Shown here: positions 1 to 11,917 of the stretch, in pieces
Layout: each line of letters opens with the position of its first letter
Position numbering within the stretch: the first letter of the stretch is position 1
NCBI GenBank assembly: GCA_028564705.1
Contig: JAPXFQ010000065.1
Coordinates: forward strand, 1,798,001 to 1,862,000
Source: Apricaphanius iberus
Lineage: Eukaryota > Chordata > Actinopteri > Cyprinodontiformes > Aphaniidae
Direction of reading: 5' to 3'
Length of the DNA stretch: 64,000 bases
Notes under the pieces: model-generated
Databases searched by the model: none
Told to the model about the DNA's origin: nothing
What the model saw: the letters and a program-made list of their open reading frames with translations, nothing else
Translations under genes and position numbers: made by a program

Positions 1-1142
1 TTTCAGGTTTGCACATTACAGCAGCCATCTGATTTACTGACTATCAGTTCTGGTTGGTGATTGGCCAGTCAAATGCTGCAAATCTGAATTTCGTAAATAC
101 ATTGAGACTACGAATTCCTGCTATTTCCGCTTTTGTTATCAAACTGACCAGCTGTGTTTACCGGGATGCCCTTTCTTTGACTTTCATAAAAATTATATCA
201 AACTTGGCATTGTTTAACATATAATCTAGTTGGTTTTTTTTTCACCTTATTTTGCTTTAAAGCTTATGCATCTATGCAGATTTATGCAGGTAATTTTGTA
301 CAGTCTTTTTCAATTTAAACAATTGAAATCTATACAGTTCATTAAAGGCCTGATAGGTGCATCTCTAGTTTTGCTGTTTGTGTATGTAGCAAATTATATA
401 TGTAGTTTAAACTGTTGCTGAAGAAGGAACTATCTATTTTTTTGTTTTGTCAGCAAACATGTCCTGTGTAATATTGCTTATAGTTAACTTTTTTTTTTTT
501 TTGCAGCCAGCACTCACAGAAAGTGAAACCCCCTCTATGATTATCTGCCCTTTGACCATGTGGTCAGTCTTAGTGACAGTTGTAACATACAGAGGGCCTA
601 TAAAAACTGTGTCCACGTCTACATGTTGCCAGTAATTATTGCAGGTTTAGGAACGCTTTGGGGGTGGGGAGTAGCGATGGTAAAGATTTTATTTTAAATG
701 AGATTTTGTGAAACTATCACCTGTAATAATTTCTTTACTGTAGAAGAAAATATTATCTTGCAATGAATTTGTAAAGAGGGAAGAAATCCTCAGTGTTGGG
801 AAGGGTAGAAGCTGGTCAGAAATGTAGGAAGGTAAATCTGAAACAGAACGTTTTTACCCATGTGATACAAAGCTTTATTGATAAATATTGAATGTCTACA
901 TTTTTACATTGCCCTTAACACAGCTGAAAAATGTCTGTGCTGCTACACTAAGCTAGCTCGATATATATCCAGGAAAGCAGCTTTTTCCATCATAACTTTG
1001 TATAGTAAAGTTTTTTTTTTTGGCTGAGACAAACAGGATGTCTGTGTTTGGGCATGTGTTCAATCAAAATTTTTTTCTGATTAAATTCGGATTCATAAAT
1101 GTGAAATTAACCTCTGTGCTTCTTCCCTTCCATCTCTTTCAG
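1..1142. other. upstream intron or 5' flank; small hAT-like relic
   Basis: No coding exon is seen. Around 345-372 the sequence (minus strand) reads AGAGATGCACCTATCAGG, like the terminal sequence of the hAT-type repeats seen again near 13460-13490 and 32235. Poly-T runs lie at 490-502 and 1011-1020. A strong polypyrimidine tract and AG acceptor close the segment at 1141-1142, so this is probably an intron downstream of an unseen non-coding first exon. Confidence 0.5.
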
Positions 1143-1310
1143 GCAAGAAGTTAACGTCCTCTGTACCAAAGTGAGCGAGCACTTCATCTTTATCAGCTGC
1201 ATCATCTGATCTGGGCTGGCGACTCAGTGTGACATCAGTTCTACCTCTCCACGTTAAAGATGCACACGAGACAAATCAAGTCGGACGATTTGTGGCTCTG
1301 AGCCTTCTCC

Positions 1311-1548
1311 ATGGCTAGTCCTGTTTTAAATCGGTGACCACAAAGCGCCAAGCTGGACCCGAGGACCCAGACTCCCGACACCCATTCCTGTTCCACTGCC
1401 CCAGCCCCTGACCAGTCCTCAGATGACAAACGCATATCCGAGCACCTCGATCCAGAGCTGCTGTTGGCTAGCGAGGAGGGGTATATTGGTGTACCGGCTT
1501 CACTTCAGGAGGACGTGGCCACTTGCAAAGATGCCGAGACCATTACTG
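1311..1548 (+). CDS. trak1: trak1 alternative first coding exon a, with an in-frame TGA
   Basis: From ATG 1311 (context CTCCATGG) the frame reads MASPVLNR, then TGA at 1335-1337, then 70 open codons ending KDAETIT and a single G before the donor GTAAAA at 1549. Joining this G to exon 2 (AT GTG TGC) gives ETITDVCNSTDLPE, which closely parallels the N-terminus of TRAK2 (SESITDVC, from memory) and settles the frame. The residue mix after the TGA (acidic, LDPELLLASEEGYIGVPASLQEDVATC) looks like genuine protein. A strong acceptor at 1141-1142 suggests the exon begins at 1143 with 5' UTR. There is no other in-frame ATG in this exon or exon 2; the next is in exon 3. The TGA may be a real null change, a sequencing error, a leaky stop, or the coding part may start at an internal acceptor such as 1404. 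The exon is well supported; its start is not. Confidence 0.75.
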
Positions 1549-3740
1549 GTAAAATTGCACGCATATATCATAACCCAAGGTAGAATAAGCTTATGTGAGT
1601 CCATTTGGCTTAGCTGATGCAGCACTTTGTGAATAGGTATGTATAATTCATCTGCAAAATATGCACGACTTTAAAAGTCCACTTGGCAGTGCTACCATGT
1701 TTAGAAGTTGTGCACCAGAACAAACTTTCGCTATAAAAGCTGCACAGTTATAAGCTCTCAAATCATTGTGGAAAAAGGCTGGATGAACATTACAGACTGA
1801 ACATGTCGCCTATCAGTGAACGATGTATGCAGTGGGAAATGTTTGGGTTTATTCTGACCCTGATTTACTGTCACATCCTGTCAGCAGAGGAGCCTCAGGG
1901 GGCCTCAGTTCTGTGTACAAATCAGCGTGTAAAAGAGAGCGGCACTCCCAGTAGATTATCTGTTATTTAATTTTTTTTTTTTTCCCATTTTCACTACTGT
2001 TTTTTAAACTCCAGCTCTTAGTTCTCACAAAAGGAAAGTTTTGAGCTCAGTGGACACTATATAGCTTCTCATTAGATTACATTAAGTACTCCACATGATA
2101 TGTCTGCTTTTTTTTCTCAGGAGCTGAACGCAGTCCAGTTAAATGTTGCTTCATAACAACCAGCTGGGTTTTTTCTCTTTACGTTACACTGATTAAGAAC
2201 TTTTCTTTTTCTTGTGCATACAAGAGGAAAAGTCCCTCCCTTCTAAGCACAGTATGTGCATGACCTCAGTTCCTTGTATTATTTGAACAACGTTTCTCTA
2301 TCCTATGCCCATTAAGTTTAAAAAAAGAATGTCATTAGTAAGCCTATGAGAGCAGTTGCTCTCATTCAAAGGATCGATCTTTAAATACTTATTTTCAGGG
2401 TCGTGCAGTTTTGGAAAATTACCTTTTTGTAAAAGGCATGTTCCCATACAAGTGACATCCATATTTCATATTTCACCTTTACGATTGGCCACTATAGAAA
2501 GATCTCACATAAATCAGTTGTATTTTCACAAATCAAAATTTGTGATTTCTTTTTATTTTTTATTTTTTTAAGATTCCCTAAAATATTTGAATTATAACTG
2601 TTCACTAATTCTATCACAGAAAGCTTCTGCTGGGACACATAAGATATGGATTCGCTGCTGATTTTAGGCGTTGACTTTAGTTATTAGTTCTGAGAAAACA
2701 TAGTGGGCTTTGTGTGTAGGCCTGGAGGCCCCCCATATTTCCCATGGTTCCTTTTGAAGTCTTCCCAGCCTCCTTTCCTCAAGCAGGTTTACAAAACGCC
2801 TGTGTCTGCTATACAAAAATCACATGTGAGATAAACATGCTTGGAAAATTTTACTCTAGTCATGTGCCTCTCCCATCATCGTTGACAAAGACACGCTGTA
2901 CTGCCCTCTGCTGGAATAGCAGGGCACAAATTAATCCACACCGTTCTGCAATTCATAGTACTGTTGATAGCTCATAATGCTTCATCACATTTTTTTTTTC
3001 TCTTCCCTACTTACCTTTCTGACACCTTATAAAAATAGGCAGTCAGCAAATCCAGAAAATAAATGAACACAATGTGATGAATAGGACAGCCTGTTGCCAT
3101 GGTGCACTTCCTGGGTATGAGGTTATTTGTCTGTGGTTAGCTGCCAGCAATGATGTAAGGCATGAGTGGAGTCACAGTGAAATGATGGGACACAAACAGG
3201 AGAGGAGGACCCTAGAAGAAAGAAAAGAAACACAAGACTTGATTGAAACACTGGGAGTTATATAAGAACACAATGGCCATTGAATCAAAACAGTTTAATT
3301 GGCTCTCTGACTCTGATCTGAACACAGAATGCAAAAACTTGAAAGAAAACTTGAACTGGAAAGAAGAAAATCAGTAAACATTGTAATAAAAACATAATTT
3401 TCAAGATTTTGCATTATTAAAAGCAGTAAAGAAGAAGTTATTGTGCCTACTTCATAGAGAATGCAAACCCTGTCCTAAACTCTGAGATCTCCAGCAAGCT
3501 GTCAGCATTTCCAGTTCCATCATGTTTCATGACAGATGGAGGTTGAAAGCTCAAAAGAATATTACAGATAACCTTTGTTTTAAACAGTTCAGACTTCCTT
3601 TTATTGTTCGAAGTCCGATGCAGGTCAGTTCACTTTTCCCCCATTTTTAAGAAACCTTCATGAGGTGGATAAAAGTAAATGAAAACTAATAAAGAAGGAA
3701 AATAAAGTGTACCAACCCATTGATCCCTAGCCCCTCCTTT
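1549..3740. other. intron, no recognised feature except repeat copy
   Basis: AT-rich intronic DNA with poly-T tracts. The only structured segment I recognise is 3470-3560, which contains a diverged copy of the four-copy dispersed repeat whose best copy is at 15480-15690. Confidence 0.5.
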
Positions 3741-4430
3741 TCACCGGACGCATCAGCAGCATGTTACAGCAGCAGCACGTCATACGCGGCTGTTAGCCAC
3801 CTCTGTAATCAATATAATCCTTTCCACCGGAGGCAAAAGCAGCACGAGTTTGCCCCGTCACAGGAGCATCATGTTGCAGCACTTTTCTAAATATACGCGG
3901 CAGTCCTACTTTCTACGCGCTACGCCTGTGAAACGTGTAAATTTCGACATTTTGGATATGGGAAGACAGTAGGTCAGACTGCTCGGCATCCGAAAATTTT
4001 CTAAATAAAACAAAGGTGCTTCTTTCCGGTAGCTTTACTTTACTACCTGTGCGGCCCCGTGAGAAGTCAGTAGGTCGCCGGAGGGTCTACACTACCTCGG
4101 ATCGCCACTAACATGATTCTTTTGCACTTCGAGGGATTTTGTATATTCCCTGACATAAGATAAACATATTGGCGAATGTAGAATGGACAGAACATAAAAC
4201 ACAGACCTTTTGGAGCCATGTTGTAGTATTTTTTTCCCCCTGCTTGTTGTTGCGTTTACTGACGAAACCACGCGTGATTTTGCTGAGCTCACATGATTTC
4301 GGGCTCTCTCGGTGACCGCTGCTTCCCTGCTACTAAGTACTGCTGACGCCCCCCGTGAAAAGGGCCAAACAGCAGGATACGCGAGTAAAACGTGCTGCTC
4401 CTGTAACATGCTGCTGACACGTCCAGTTGA
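3741..4430. mobile_element. unassigned DNA element with 40-bp terminal inverted repeats
   Basis: The left arm 3741-3780 and the reverse complement of 4391-4430 share the core TCAGCAGCATGTTACAG followed by GAGCAGCACG or CAGCAGCACG, with only a few differences. The motif recurs in partial form at about 3823-3885 (CCACCGGAGG, then GCATCATGTTGCAGCAC), so there is a subterminal repeat inside the left half. The interior is GC- and CpG-richer than the surrounding intron. No transposase is present, so it would be non-autonomous. I cannot name the family and cannot define a target duplication. Confidence 0.6.
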
Positions 4431-5529
4431 AAGCCCGGGTAGGTCTGACTTGATCTGGACTTCCAGTTCATTATAACATCTAATTTATGTTTGGAACATT
4501 ATCCTGCTGGAAAGTTAAGCTCCACCCCTGTCTCAACTCCATCTCATCCTGTAACATTTTTTCTTCTGGTATTACCTTGTTTTAATTTTCATCCATCATG
4601 CCAAATAACTTTTCCTGTCTCTGCTGAAGAATAAGCTTCCAGCAGCACAGACGGGATGTTTCAACTCAGATTTATGTTCAGTGTACATGTAACATGTTGT
4701 ATCTTTGCAAAAAGTTCAGTTTTGGTTTTATTTGACTGGAGCAAGTGGATTAAAGATTGCCTCAGTTTGATATTCTATTCTTGATTAGATTTTTTTTACA
4801 CATTTAATAAAGCAAATGGGAAGAAATATAGATAATTTTTGAAAATGTTAAAGCTGTTGCTTTTTTCTTTATACCCCTGTCGGTGTTGGACTAGTTTTGT
4901 AGGTTCATTGTACTAGAGTATAGAACACCTCCTGATGTTCATAAATCTGAGCAAGTAAATCCAAATAAAGTTTAAACACTTTTTAGCTATAGTCATATAA
5001 AATGATTATATATAATACACACAATGCTATTCATTTAGCTGATTTGTTTGTAAAAAACTCAAAACAAAAAACTAATCTTGCCATTCTGATGAACAGTTCT
5101 TTCTGTGCTTCCATGGCTCTTCTAGCTTTAGAGCATAAGAAATCATATCCAGTGGGGGTTTTGTGCTAAATACTGGTATTTGTGGGATTAAATGAAAAGG
5201 CCCTGTTCTGGCAGAGTTTCTGTTGCAGCTTTGCTCATGTTACCAAGGCTGATAATTATTGCTGTAATCTTTTCCACTGACCTGTTGCTCCTCCGCTCAA
5301 ATGCTGACTCAGACGGATTCTCAACACACGGGGTGACAAGAGCACATGTTTAAGGCATTCGATTTGACCACCCACATTTTCATGCATCTTTCTCAACTCA
5401 GAGACAGATGCGAACAGACGGTCATGAACAGGGTTAGGCATGCCGCTGCCTCCCTGTGTTTGCACAGGATCAGGGCTTATGGAAAGTGTTTGTGAGTCGC
5501 TCATCTCATAGGAAACGTCCCACTGGGTT
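4431..5529. other. intron, no feature seen
   Basis: AT-rich intronic sequence. I see no exon, repeat boundary or RNA gene here. Open frames are short and have no recognisable protein features. Confidence 0.45.
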
Positions 5530-5828
5530 TGTCTGCTTTAAGGGTGAGTGAGAAGGCTAGAGAGCAAGTGCGGGGCGGTCCGCGTGGTTCTCGTCATTGG
5601 CATGTCAGGCATGACAGACCAGTTTGGCTCAGGTCTCTCTCTCCACTCCTCCCTCCCCCTCCCTCTCTTTTTGTCTGGGACACACAGAGCTGCTCTAAAA
5701 CTTTTAGCAGCCGCTCCCAGCTCTGTCTCTCTCTCTCTCTATCTGTCCCCCCGTCCCTCTCCTGGACCAGTGGAAAATGTGACTGAAGGACAGGAGAGTA
5801 GGTGGTTGTCGGGCTCCAGACACAATGA
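5530..5828 (+). other. trak1: candidate trak1 alternative first exon d (5' UTR plus ATG A)
   Basis: A GC- and CT-rich island (GCGGGGCGGTCCGCG near 5571-5585, long CTCTCT tracts to 5760) ends at ATG 5825-5827 plus one A, followed directly by a consensus donor GTGAGTAC at 5829. The phase is 1, the same as the other first exons. Splicing to exon 2 would give M-N-VCNSTDLPE and restore an initiator for exon 2, which otherwise depends on exon a with its TGA; splicing to exon 3 is also in frame. An inverted CCAAT box (ATTGG) lies at 5596-5600. Exon start is unknown. This is inference from phase, donor strength and base composition only. Confidence 0.42.
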
Positions 5829-7529
5829 GTGAGTACCCACACGGCTCCCTCAGCTGGTTTTATTTTAAACTTTACAACGGTTCTCAGCAGACTTTTACTC
5901 AGTTCATTTAATCCCTGTGTTTGTCTGTTTTTAGTTGTCATGGAGATGGTCCTTGGTTGCTTGTGGTTGTGCTGTCATTGTAATTTAAAACTTAGAATGA
6001 TGTAATGTTTGAGTGAGTGCATTTGATTGGAGAGTTTTTCCACAAGTAGCATTACTGCACTGTGGTGGTCAGTAGGAGGCGGCCATGTTGAACTTCAGAT
6101 CCAGAACGTCTTCTTTATATTAATAACACTTCAGCGCTCTCATCCAGGTGGTTAGGCAATGTGACACCAGTAGCATGTGTCCAGTTAGAAACCAGTCCAC
6201 ATGCATGTACTGTATGGGTTCGGTCTTCTGTTACCTAACTCAAACCTCCACATGATTGAATGTGCCGGGTTGGTAGCCGGGTACTTCGTTCTGTAGTATA
6301 GTACCGGGACACTACTGTTTCCTTTGCTCTTGATCTTAAATGTTTTCTGGGTTCTTTTCTGGATTCTGTTACCTGCACTCATACTGACGTGTTTATTGCT
6401 CAGACCCACTGTGTGACTGCAGAGTGTTCCAGCATCTGATCCAGGAGCTGTTTGTTCCAACTAATGTCACTCTGTTCCTAGAGCTTTTATTTTTTTCAGT
6501 GCCTCTGGTCTAAATTTACATTTGAAGAGTGACCTTGAACTTGAAATCCTCATTGTCCTATCTAAACATGTATTGATTGTGATAATCTAGAGTCCCCAGC
6601 TGTTTCTACTAGGTTTATTTGGAATTTTTTCTACTTCTGCTTGATAGTAAATTGCTTCTCTTACTGCTTGAGTGGTGAATACGTTACCTGTAGAATGTGG
6701 GTTCTACAGTTTTCTATACAAAATAAACTAACCCAAACTGCAGTTTAATATTTATTTTTATTTCTATGATCATCGTAACCATACTGCTTAATGTTGAAGT
6801 TTCTATCTGAAGAAGTATTTTGACTTAATTTATTTTTATATCTCCCTTATGCTGCTGTTTTCAAGTAGCTAAACATGGAAAATCAATAGATTTCGACTAT
6901 CAAGGAGGTTGAGATTTCGTCAAAATATATTTTATAATTTATAATAAAAAAGCTTCATTTCTGTTTTTTTTAATGGGGGTGTTCAGTGTAGAATCATCAT
7001 TATTTTTCCTATAGGGAAAGTATCTATTGATCTTTTGACCAAATAACAAGACCCTTAAAAGTCAATTAACTAAAATGTATTCTTACCACAAAATTAGTAA
7101 ATTATTCACCAAAATCATTTTCTCAACATTTCATGCCAATGTCAAAAATGTTATAGTTTTCTGAATTACTTATCTTTCAGATTAGTTGTGTTGACATACT
7201 ACGCTTATCAATAATATTCAGTATATTACAATTTCTGTTCGTAAAAAAATATCAGTTTAGTCCTTAGCATCTCATGTTAGCACAGTTAACTTCATTAAAG
7301 GTTGGCTATGGAACATAAGTATGACAGCGACATCTAGTTTATGTAGGTTTTAGTTTTAACAATAAAACCATCATTCTAGCTGTTGGGTTGCCTGGTTCGC
7401 TACCAATATGCCCATTGACCAACCTGAACCGTTTCCAGTGAGGAATGCATTTTAGAGGAGTTTAACTGACAGCTAACATTAGCTAAGTTAGCAAGTGAGC
7501 TAGCTTACCAATCCAGGATGAAAGTCCTA
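5829..7529. other. intron, no feature seen
   Basis: Mostly AT-rich intron (very AT-rich from 6740 to 7260). No exon, transposon end or RNA gene was recognised. Confidence 0.45.
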
Positions 7530-8172
7530 GGGTGTTTCTCAATGATAAGGTGCCTCGCCTATGAGGACACTGTCCTTCCTTGGTCAAAGAAAACAGTTAA
7601 ATGGAACAGACTTGCCTCACGTGACCATGGCTGCCAGCTTACGAGCTCTGTTTACGTCCAGCCTGTCATAGTATTATTGTAGCCTAGTAACATTACTTCA
7701 GCCATGGAACTAGAAATGTATGACGAATTGTGTGTATGTTGGTTAAATCAAATGTGTAAGCGAGTTAGTACCTGGCAGCCACCGAAGCTGCAACTACTAA
7801 GCAACTAACCAACCATATATAACTGCTTTCGATCTAAAAAAAAAAATAAAAATAGTAAAACAAACATTTTAGATATAAGCCAGATTGCTAATATTAGTTG
7901 ACTTACATTTAAAATGGAAATTTGCCCCTGAAGTAGTTGCTGCTGGCTCCTACCGCACTGTATTCTGGGAAATTTTTGACCGGGAGAAGGCATCAAGGCA
8001 CGTCCAATGTATCCTTTGTGAGTTAGCTAAACGGCTAACAAACTGAGGACAGATTCCTCCATGGCACATGAACATTGGAACACGCCTTGTCGGTACTTGA
8101 TGACGTATCTCCTAGGCAACCGGGCTGGGACCAAGGCATCAAGGCGAGGTTCCTGGGCATTGAGAAATACTC
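7530..8172. mobile_element. Harbinger-like non-autonomous element, termini only
   Basis: The left end reads GGGTGTTTCTCAATGATAAG then GTGCCTCGCC. The right end, reverse-complemented, reads GGAGTATTTCTCAATGCCCA then GGAACCTCGCC. These are imperfect 31-bp terminal inverted repeats 643 bp apart. A GGGTGTTTCTCAA-type start recalls fish PIF/Harbinger elements, from memory and unverified. There is no transposase and no clear 3-bp target duplication. It lies between first exon d and exon 2. Confidence 0.5.
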
Positions 8173-10009
8173 CCCGTTTCCGTGTGTGTTTGATGCCGTA
8201 GAAATGTTTGATGTGGCTCCATCCAGTGTAGGCGTCCCCTAAAACTACTCTAGTTTCTGTTGTTCTACGGTCACTCCTCTCCTGAAATGGATAACAATAT
8301 CTCCAGGGCTCTGAAACAGGTGCTTGACTTGCTGACTCCTCCATTCTTCCCAGTACCAGCCGACCATGTAGTTGGATCATAGTGTATCCGTCAACGCGTG
8401 GCCGCTACTGGCTGGTAGATGTAATCATAACTTTATTATTGTGCCTGATTGAAATGTACATTTTATTATATTTTAATTCAAATATAATTTTTCAAGGAAA
8501 CGTTGTACTAACATTCTGCACCTCTCTAAAAGCCCCGTTGACGCATGTTCTTTTTTTAAGAATGTAGATTTTTATGAAATGTTCCATATTCAATCTTTAA
8601 TTTGAAAGGAAAGTTTATGTTCAGCATTATAAATGTAGGTCCTTTCTTTAACTGAATACCAGATTACTGCAAACATTTTCAAATCCATCGTGTTCAAAAG
8701 ACAGAATGTGGAAGCTTCAAAGAATGAAACTGATAATCTACATGGCGCTCCATTTAGCCTTCCTGTTATCTGCTGATCTCTCTCCGTTTTATGCCTGAAA
8801 TAAAAGCCTGCATGTCTCACAAAATAATAGTTTTCTTTCTAGAACCTTCCAACAACTTTTGTTTCCCCAGACTTAATTTCAAACACTTCAGTTGTACTAT
8901 AAAGCAGATTTGGAGCTTTCTTCTATCATTAACAACTTAAACTTTAGTGTTTTCTGTGTTTTCAGTGTGGTGTGTTCACACTTGAGGCATTCTTTGAGTG
9001 GAAAAAGATCCAACAGGCAGGAACAACCAGTCTTAAAGTTGGCTGATTCCTGATACGAACCAATTATGGATGACTTTATTCTGTCTCTTCTCAGTCATCA
9101 CAGACAGACTGGAAACCATTGTTTGACTATTTATAAGCCATGATGTTAGAGATTCTGTTTTACAGCAGTGCACTAAACCGACAACCCCAACCATAAATAT
9201 TGATAAATCTATAGATTAAATATGTCTTCTATTACAAATCGCTAAACATGACAACCTTTTTCTGAAGTTTTATGCATACTTGATCCAAGGTTTCTGTCAC
9301 TCTGCTTTTGTTTTGCAATTTCAGTTATTTTAACTAAACAGCTGTCATATGAAAGAACATTTTGGGCTGCACCTTCCTTAGGAATCAGATTTGCTATAAA
9401 ATGGAGACACCATCTGTCAATGTTACGATATAAAAAGGTTGCATACAAAGCTAATATAAAAGTCAATTATTTTCCAGACTTAAAAAAAAAATATATATTT
9501 AGATTCTGTAGCAGTTGGTAAATTGAAAATCGTGGTTAATGATTTTTTGCTTTTTATAAATAGTTCCTGTGTACTAAATCACAGGAAGACTACTGGGTTT
9601 GCTTTCTGAACGATTCACCAGCTGCTTTGCATGTGTGTTTGCGCATTTTTCATTTTTCAGTCATTCGGTTTTGGATTAGCTAACTATAAGAGACAGCATT
9701 GTCAGGGAGTCGGAGACGGACAGTGGAGTGATAGAGCAGTAAGACAAAGAGCATCGTTTTTCTTCCTCTGTTAATTCTCATTCAGTGTTTATACTAATTT
9801 GGTCAATTTAAACTTCGCTGTTTCACGTTTCTTGAGAGAAAAAAAATTATGAAACATAAACCCTGTGTGAAAAGAAATGTGGGGCCGAATGCAAATTATT
9901 TTTATAAGAGCACACTGAGCACACTCAGTCGTGCTTTGGCTGCTTGGGTTTGGTTTGAGTTTAAGCTCAGATAAGACTGGATGGAGAGCATCTGTTAAAA
10001 AGCTCTGCC
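8173..10009. other. intron with one dispersed-repeat copy
   Basis: Contains at 8610-8820 a diverged copy of the four-copy dispersed repeat (shared cores near 8673-8695 and 8757-8776). The remainder is AT-rich intron with no exon or RNA gene recognised. Confidence 0.45.
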
Positions 10010-10420
10010 CCAGATTCTCAACCTGTCTTGATTTAGGTCTAGACTTGGACTGGGCAATCTAACACATTATTATAACCCAGGCTCCACATCAGTCTTCATC
10101 CTGCTAGGTTTACCAGTTTTTTGTCTTTTGAACCTTGTTACTTGTTTTCTTCCTGTATTGACTTCCACTACTGATTAACTCTGACCATCTTCACTGTACC
10201 TGCTGAAGAAATGTAATCCCCACAGCATGATGCTGCCACCAACATGTGATGCCAGGTTGATGGTGTATTTATGGTGGTGGGCAATGCTAGATTTCTGTCA
10301 GACATTGTGTTTGTATGGCTCACCTTTTGGATGTCTTTCAACAATCCCTTTCTTCTTGCTGTTCAACTTAAGCCAGGGTTATGGAGTGGATGACTAGTTT
10401 TCCTGTCTGCAGATTGTCTC
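10010..10420 (-). mobile_element. degraded Tc1/mariner-type relic, copy A
   Basis: The + strand shows CTGCTGAAGAAATG, then CACAGCATGATGCTGCC and ACCAACATG. Reversed, this resembles the transposase segment encoding HGGGS-M(L)WG found in Tc1-like elements. Copies with the same order of motifs lie at about 18530-19230 and 26250-26716. The reading frame is destroyed and no termini are recognised. Confidence 0.45.
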
Positions 10421-11226
10421 ACTTGTAATATTCAATCTCTGCAGCTCATAAACCTCTTTAAAGCCGCTATTATTAAACACCAGCCCTAACCCTCCTACCC
10501 TGAGCTGTCAATTTCAGTGGTCGTCCATGTAAAAGTGTCACCTTCAGAAGAAAAATAGTATAGTATTAAGATGCTAAAGGCTTAAAATAATATTTGACTC
10601 ACACCACTTTAAACATGTCCATAACTTTCTCCCCAACATGTCCGCTATGTTACTTGTTCATTATGCTGCTTGTTCAGTAATGTTCTCTAACAAAAAATTT
10701 TTCAGAACAGCTGGATTTATACTGCTATTAAATCACCCACAGGTGGACTGTGAATGGTGGCACTGGTTTTATTTGGGAATATCGGTGTGAATAGGCTGAA
10801 TCAAAGTGCAAGCTGCACTTTTCAGATTTTTACTCATAAACAAATTTTTAAACTATCATTTTTCTTTCTCTTCATAATTATGCAGAACTTTGTTGGTCCA
10901 TAGCATTACATCATGATAACAAGACAAAGATTTATGGTTTTAGCCTTTGGAAAAAGTAATTTAAAAGCAATGGATGGTTTATGATAGTTATATTTCTTAG
11001 TGTTCTCTCTGAATTGCCTACATGTCATCAAGTTCAAAAGGGACGTGTTAATTAGCTGTTTTGGTGAAAAGGGAAGTACCACATTTGAAAAACTGCCCGG
11101 CTGTTTCCATAATCACCCACTAGAGGGAGACGTACACCTTCAGTGCTACGTGACTCCATGTCTGTGTTTATTTTCCAGCTCCATGTGATGAACACTTTTT
11201 TTTTTTTTTTTTTTTTTTAAGGGCAC

Positions 11227-11745
11227 AAATGTTTCCGTGCTCATCACAGCATTGAGACTGCCCTTATCAACATTTTCAACGACTTTGGCATTAATACAGA
11301 CTTTGGGAGAACCAAAGTGCTGGTTCTTTTGGACCTAAGTGCAGTGTTTGACACTGTTGATCATAAAATACGACTGGAAGGATTGGAGAGTTGAATCTGA
11401 CTCTGTGGTACAGTTTGGAGTCCTACCTGATGAACAGGGTCTTATTTAGTTCTGTAGGAAACTCTTTTTTATCAAAACCTAAAAATGTTGATTTTTGACA
11501 TAAATGTTCTTTTCATGCTTTTTGTAAATTGTTTTTTTTATCAAATGCAAATTTTTTTCTTTTATTGATCATTGTGTTTTATCTGTTTTAATCCTCGTAT
11601 TTTTACATTAATTTTCTTTTTATGCTTTTCTTAAATTGTTAATGAAATGCTGCTCGGTTTTTTTTTACCATAGAGACATGTAAAGCATCTTAAATTGCCT
11701 TGTGTTGAAAGTGTGCTCTACAAATAAAATTCCCTTGTCTATATA
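11227..11745 (+). pseudogene. LINE reverse-transcriptase fragment with 3' tail
   Basis: Codons from 11227 to the TGA at 11392 give a truncated reverse-transcriptase segment. It includes FRAHHSIETAL and VLVLLDLSAVFDTVDH, the hallmark of non-LTR retrotransposon RT of the Rex1/CR1/L2 type. After the stop a shifted frame continues with WYSLESYLMNR, another RT motif, so the coding region is both truncated and frameshifted. An AT-rich tail ends near 11745 with CTACAAATAAAATTCCC, a LINE-like 3' end. It sits 170 bp upstream of trak1 exon 2, on the same strand, and is dead. Confidence 0.75.
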
Positions 11746-11917
11746 TATAAAAAAGACTAGCTACTGAGTAACAGCTGGAAGTTTGACGTTCATTGGTCAA
11801 ACGGGACATTTTATCCTTATCCGTGATCGGATAGCAGTTAATGATTGCTTTTTAAAAAACCTATAGCCACAGAAAAGATCACTTATGGAAGACTACCTTG
11901 TCCTTCTCCCTTTGCAG

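Noticed and set aside
1335..1337. TGA in first exon a as a selenocysteine codon
   Set aside because: TRAK proteins are not selenoproteins and no SECIS-like hairpin was apparent in the probable 3' UTR.
4092..4409. 105-codon minus-strand open frame
   Set aside because: It overlaps the right arm of the inverted-repeat element and has no protein features.
5594..5941. 115-codon minus-strand open frame
   Set aside because: It is an artefact of CT-rich low-complexity DNA (GA-rich on the minus strand).
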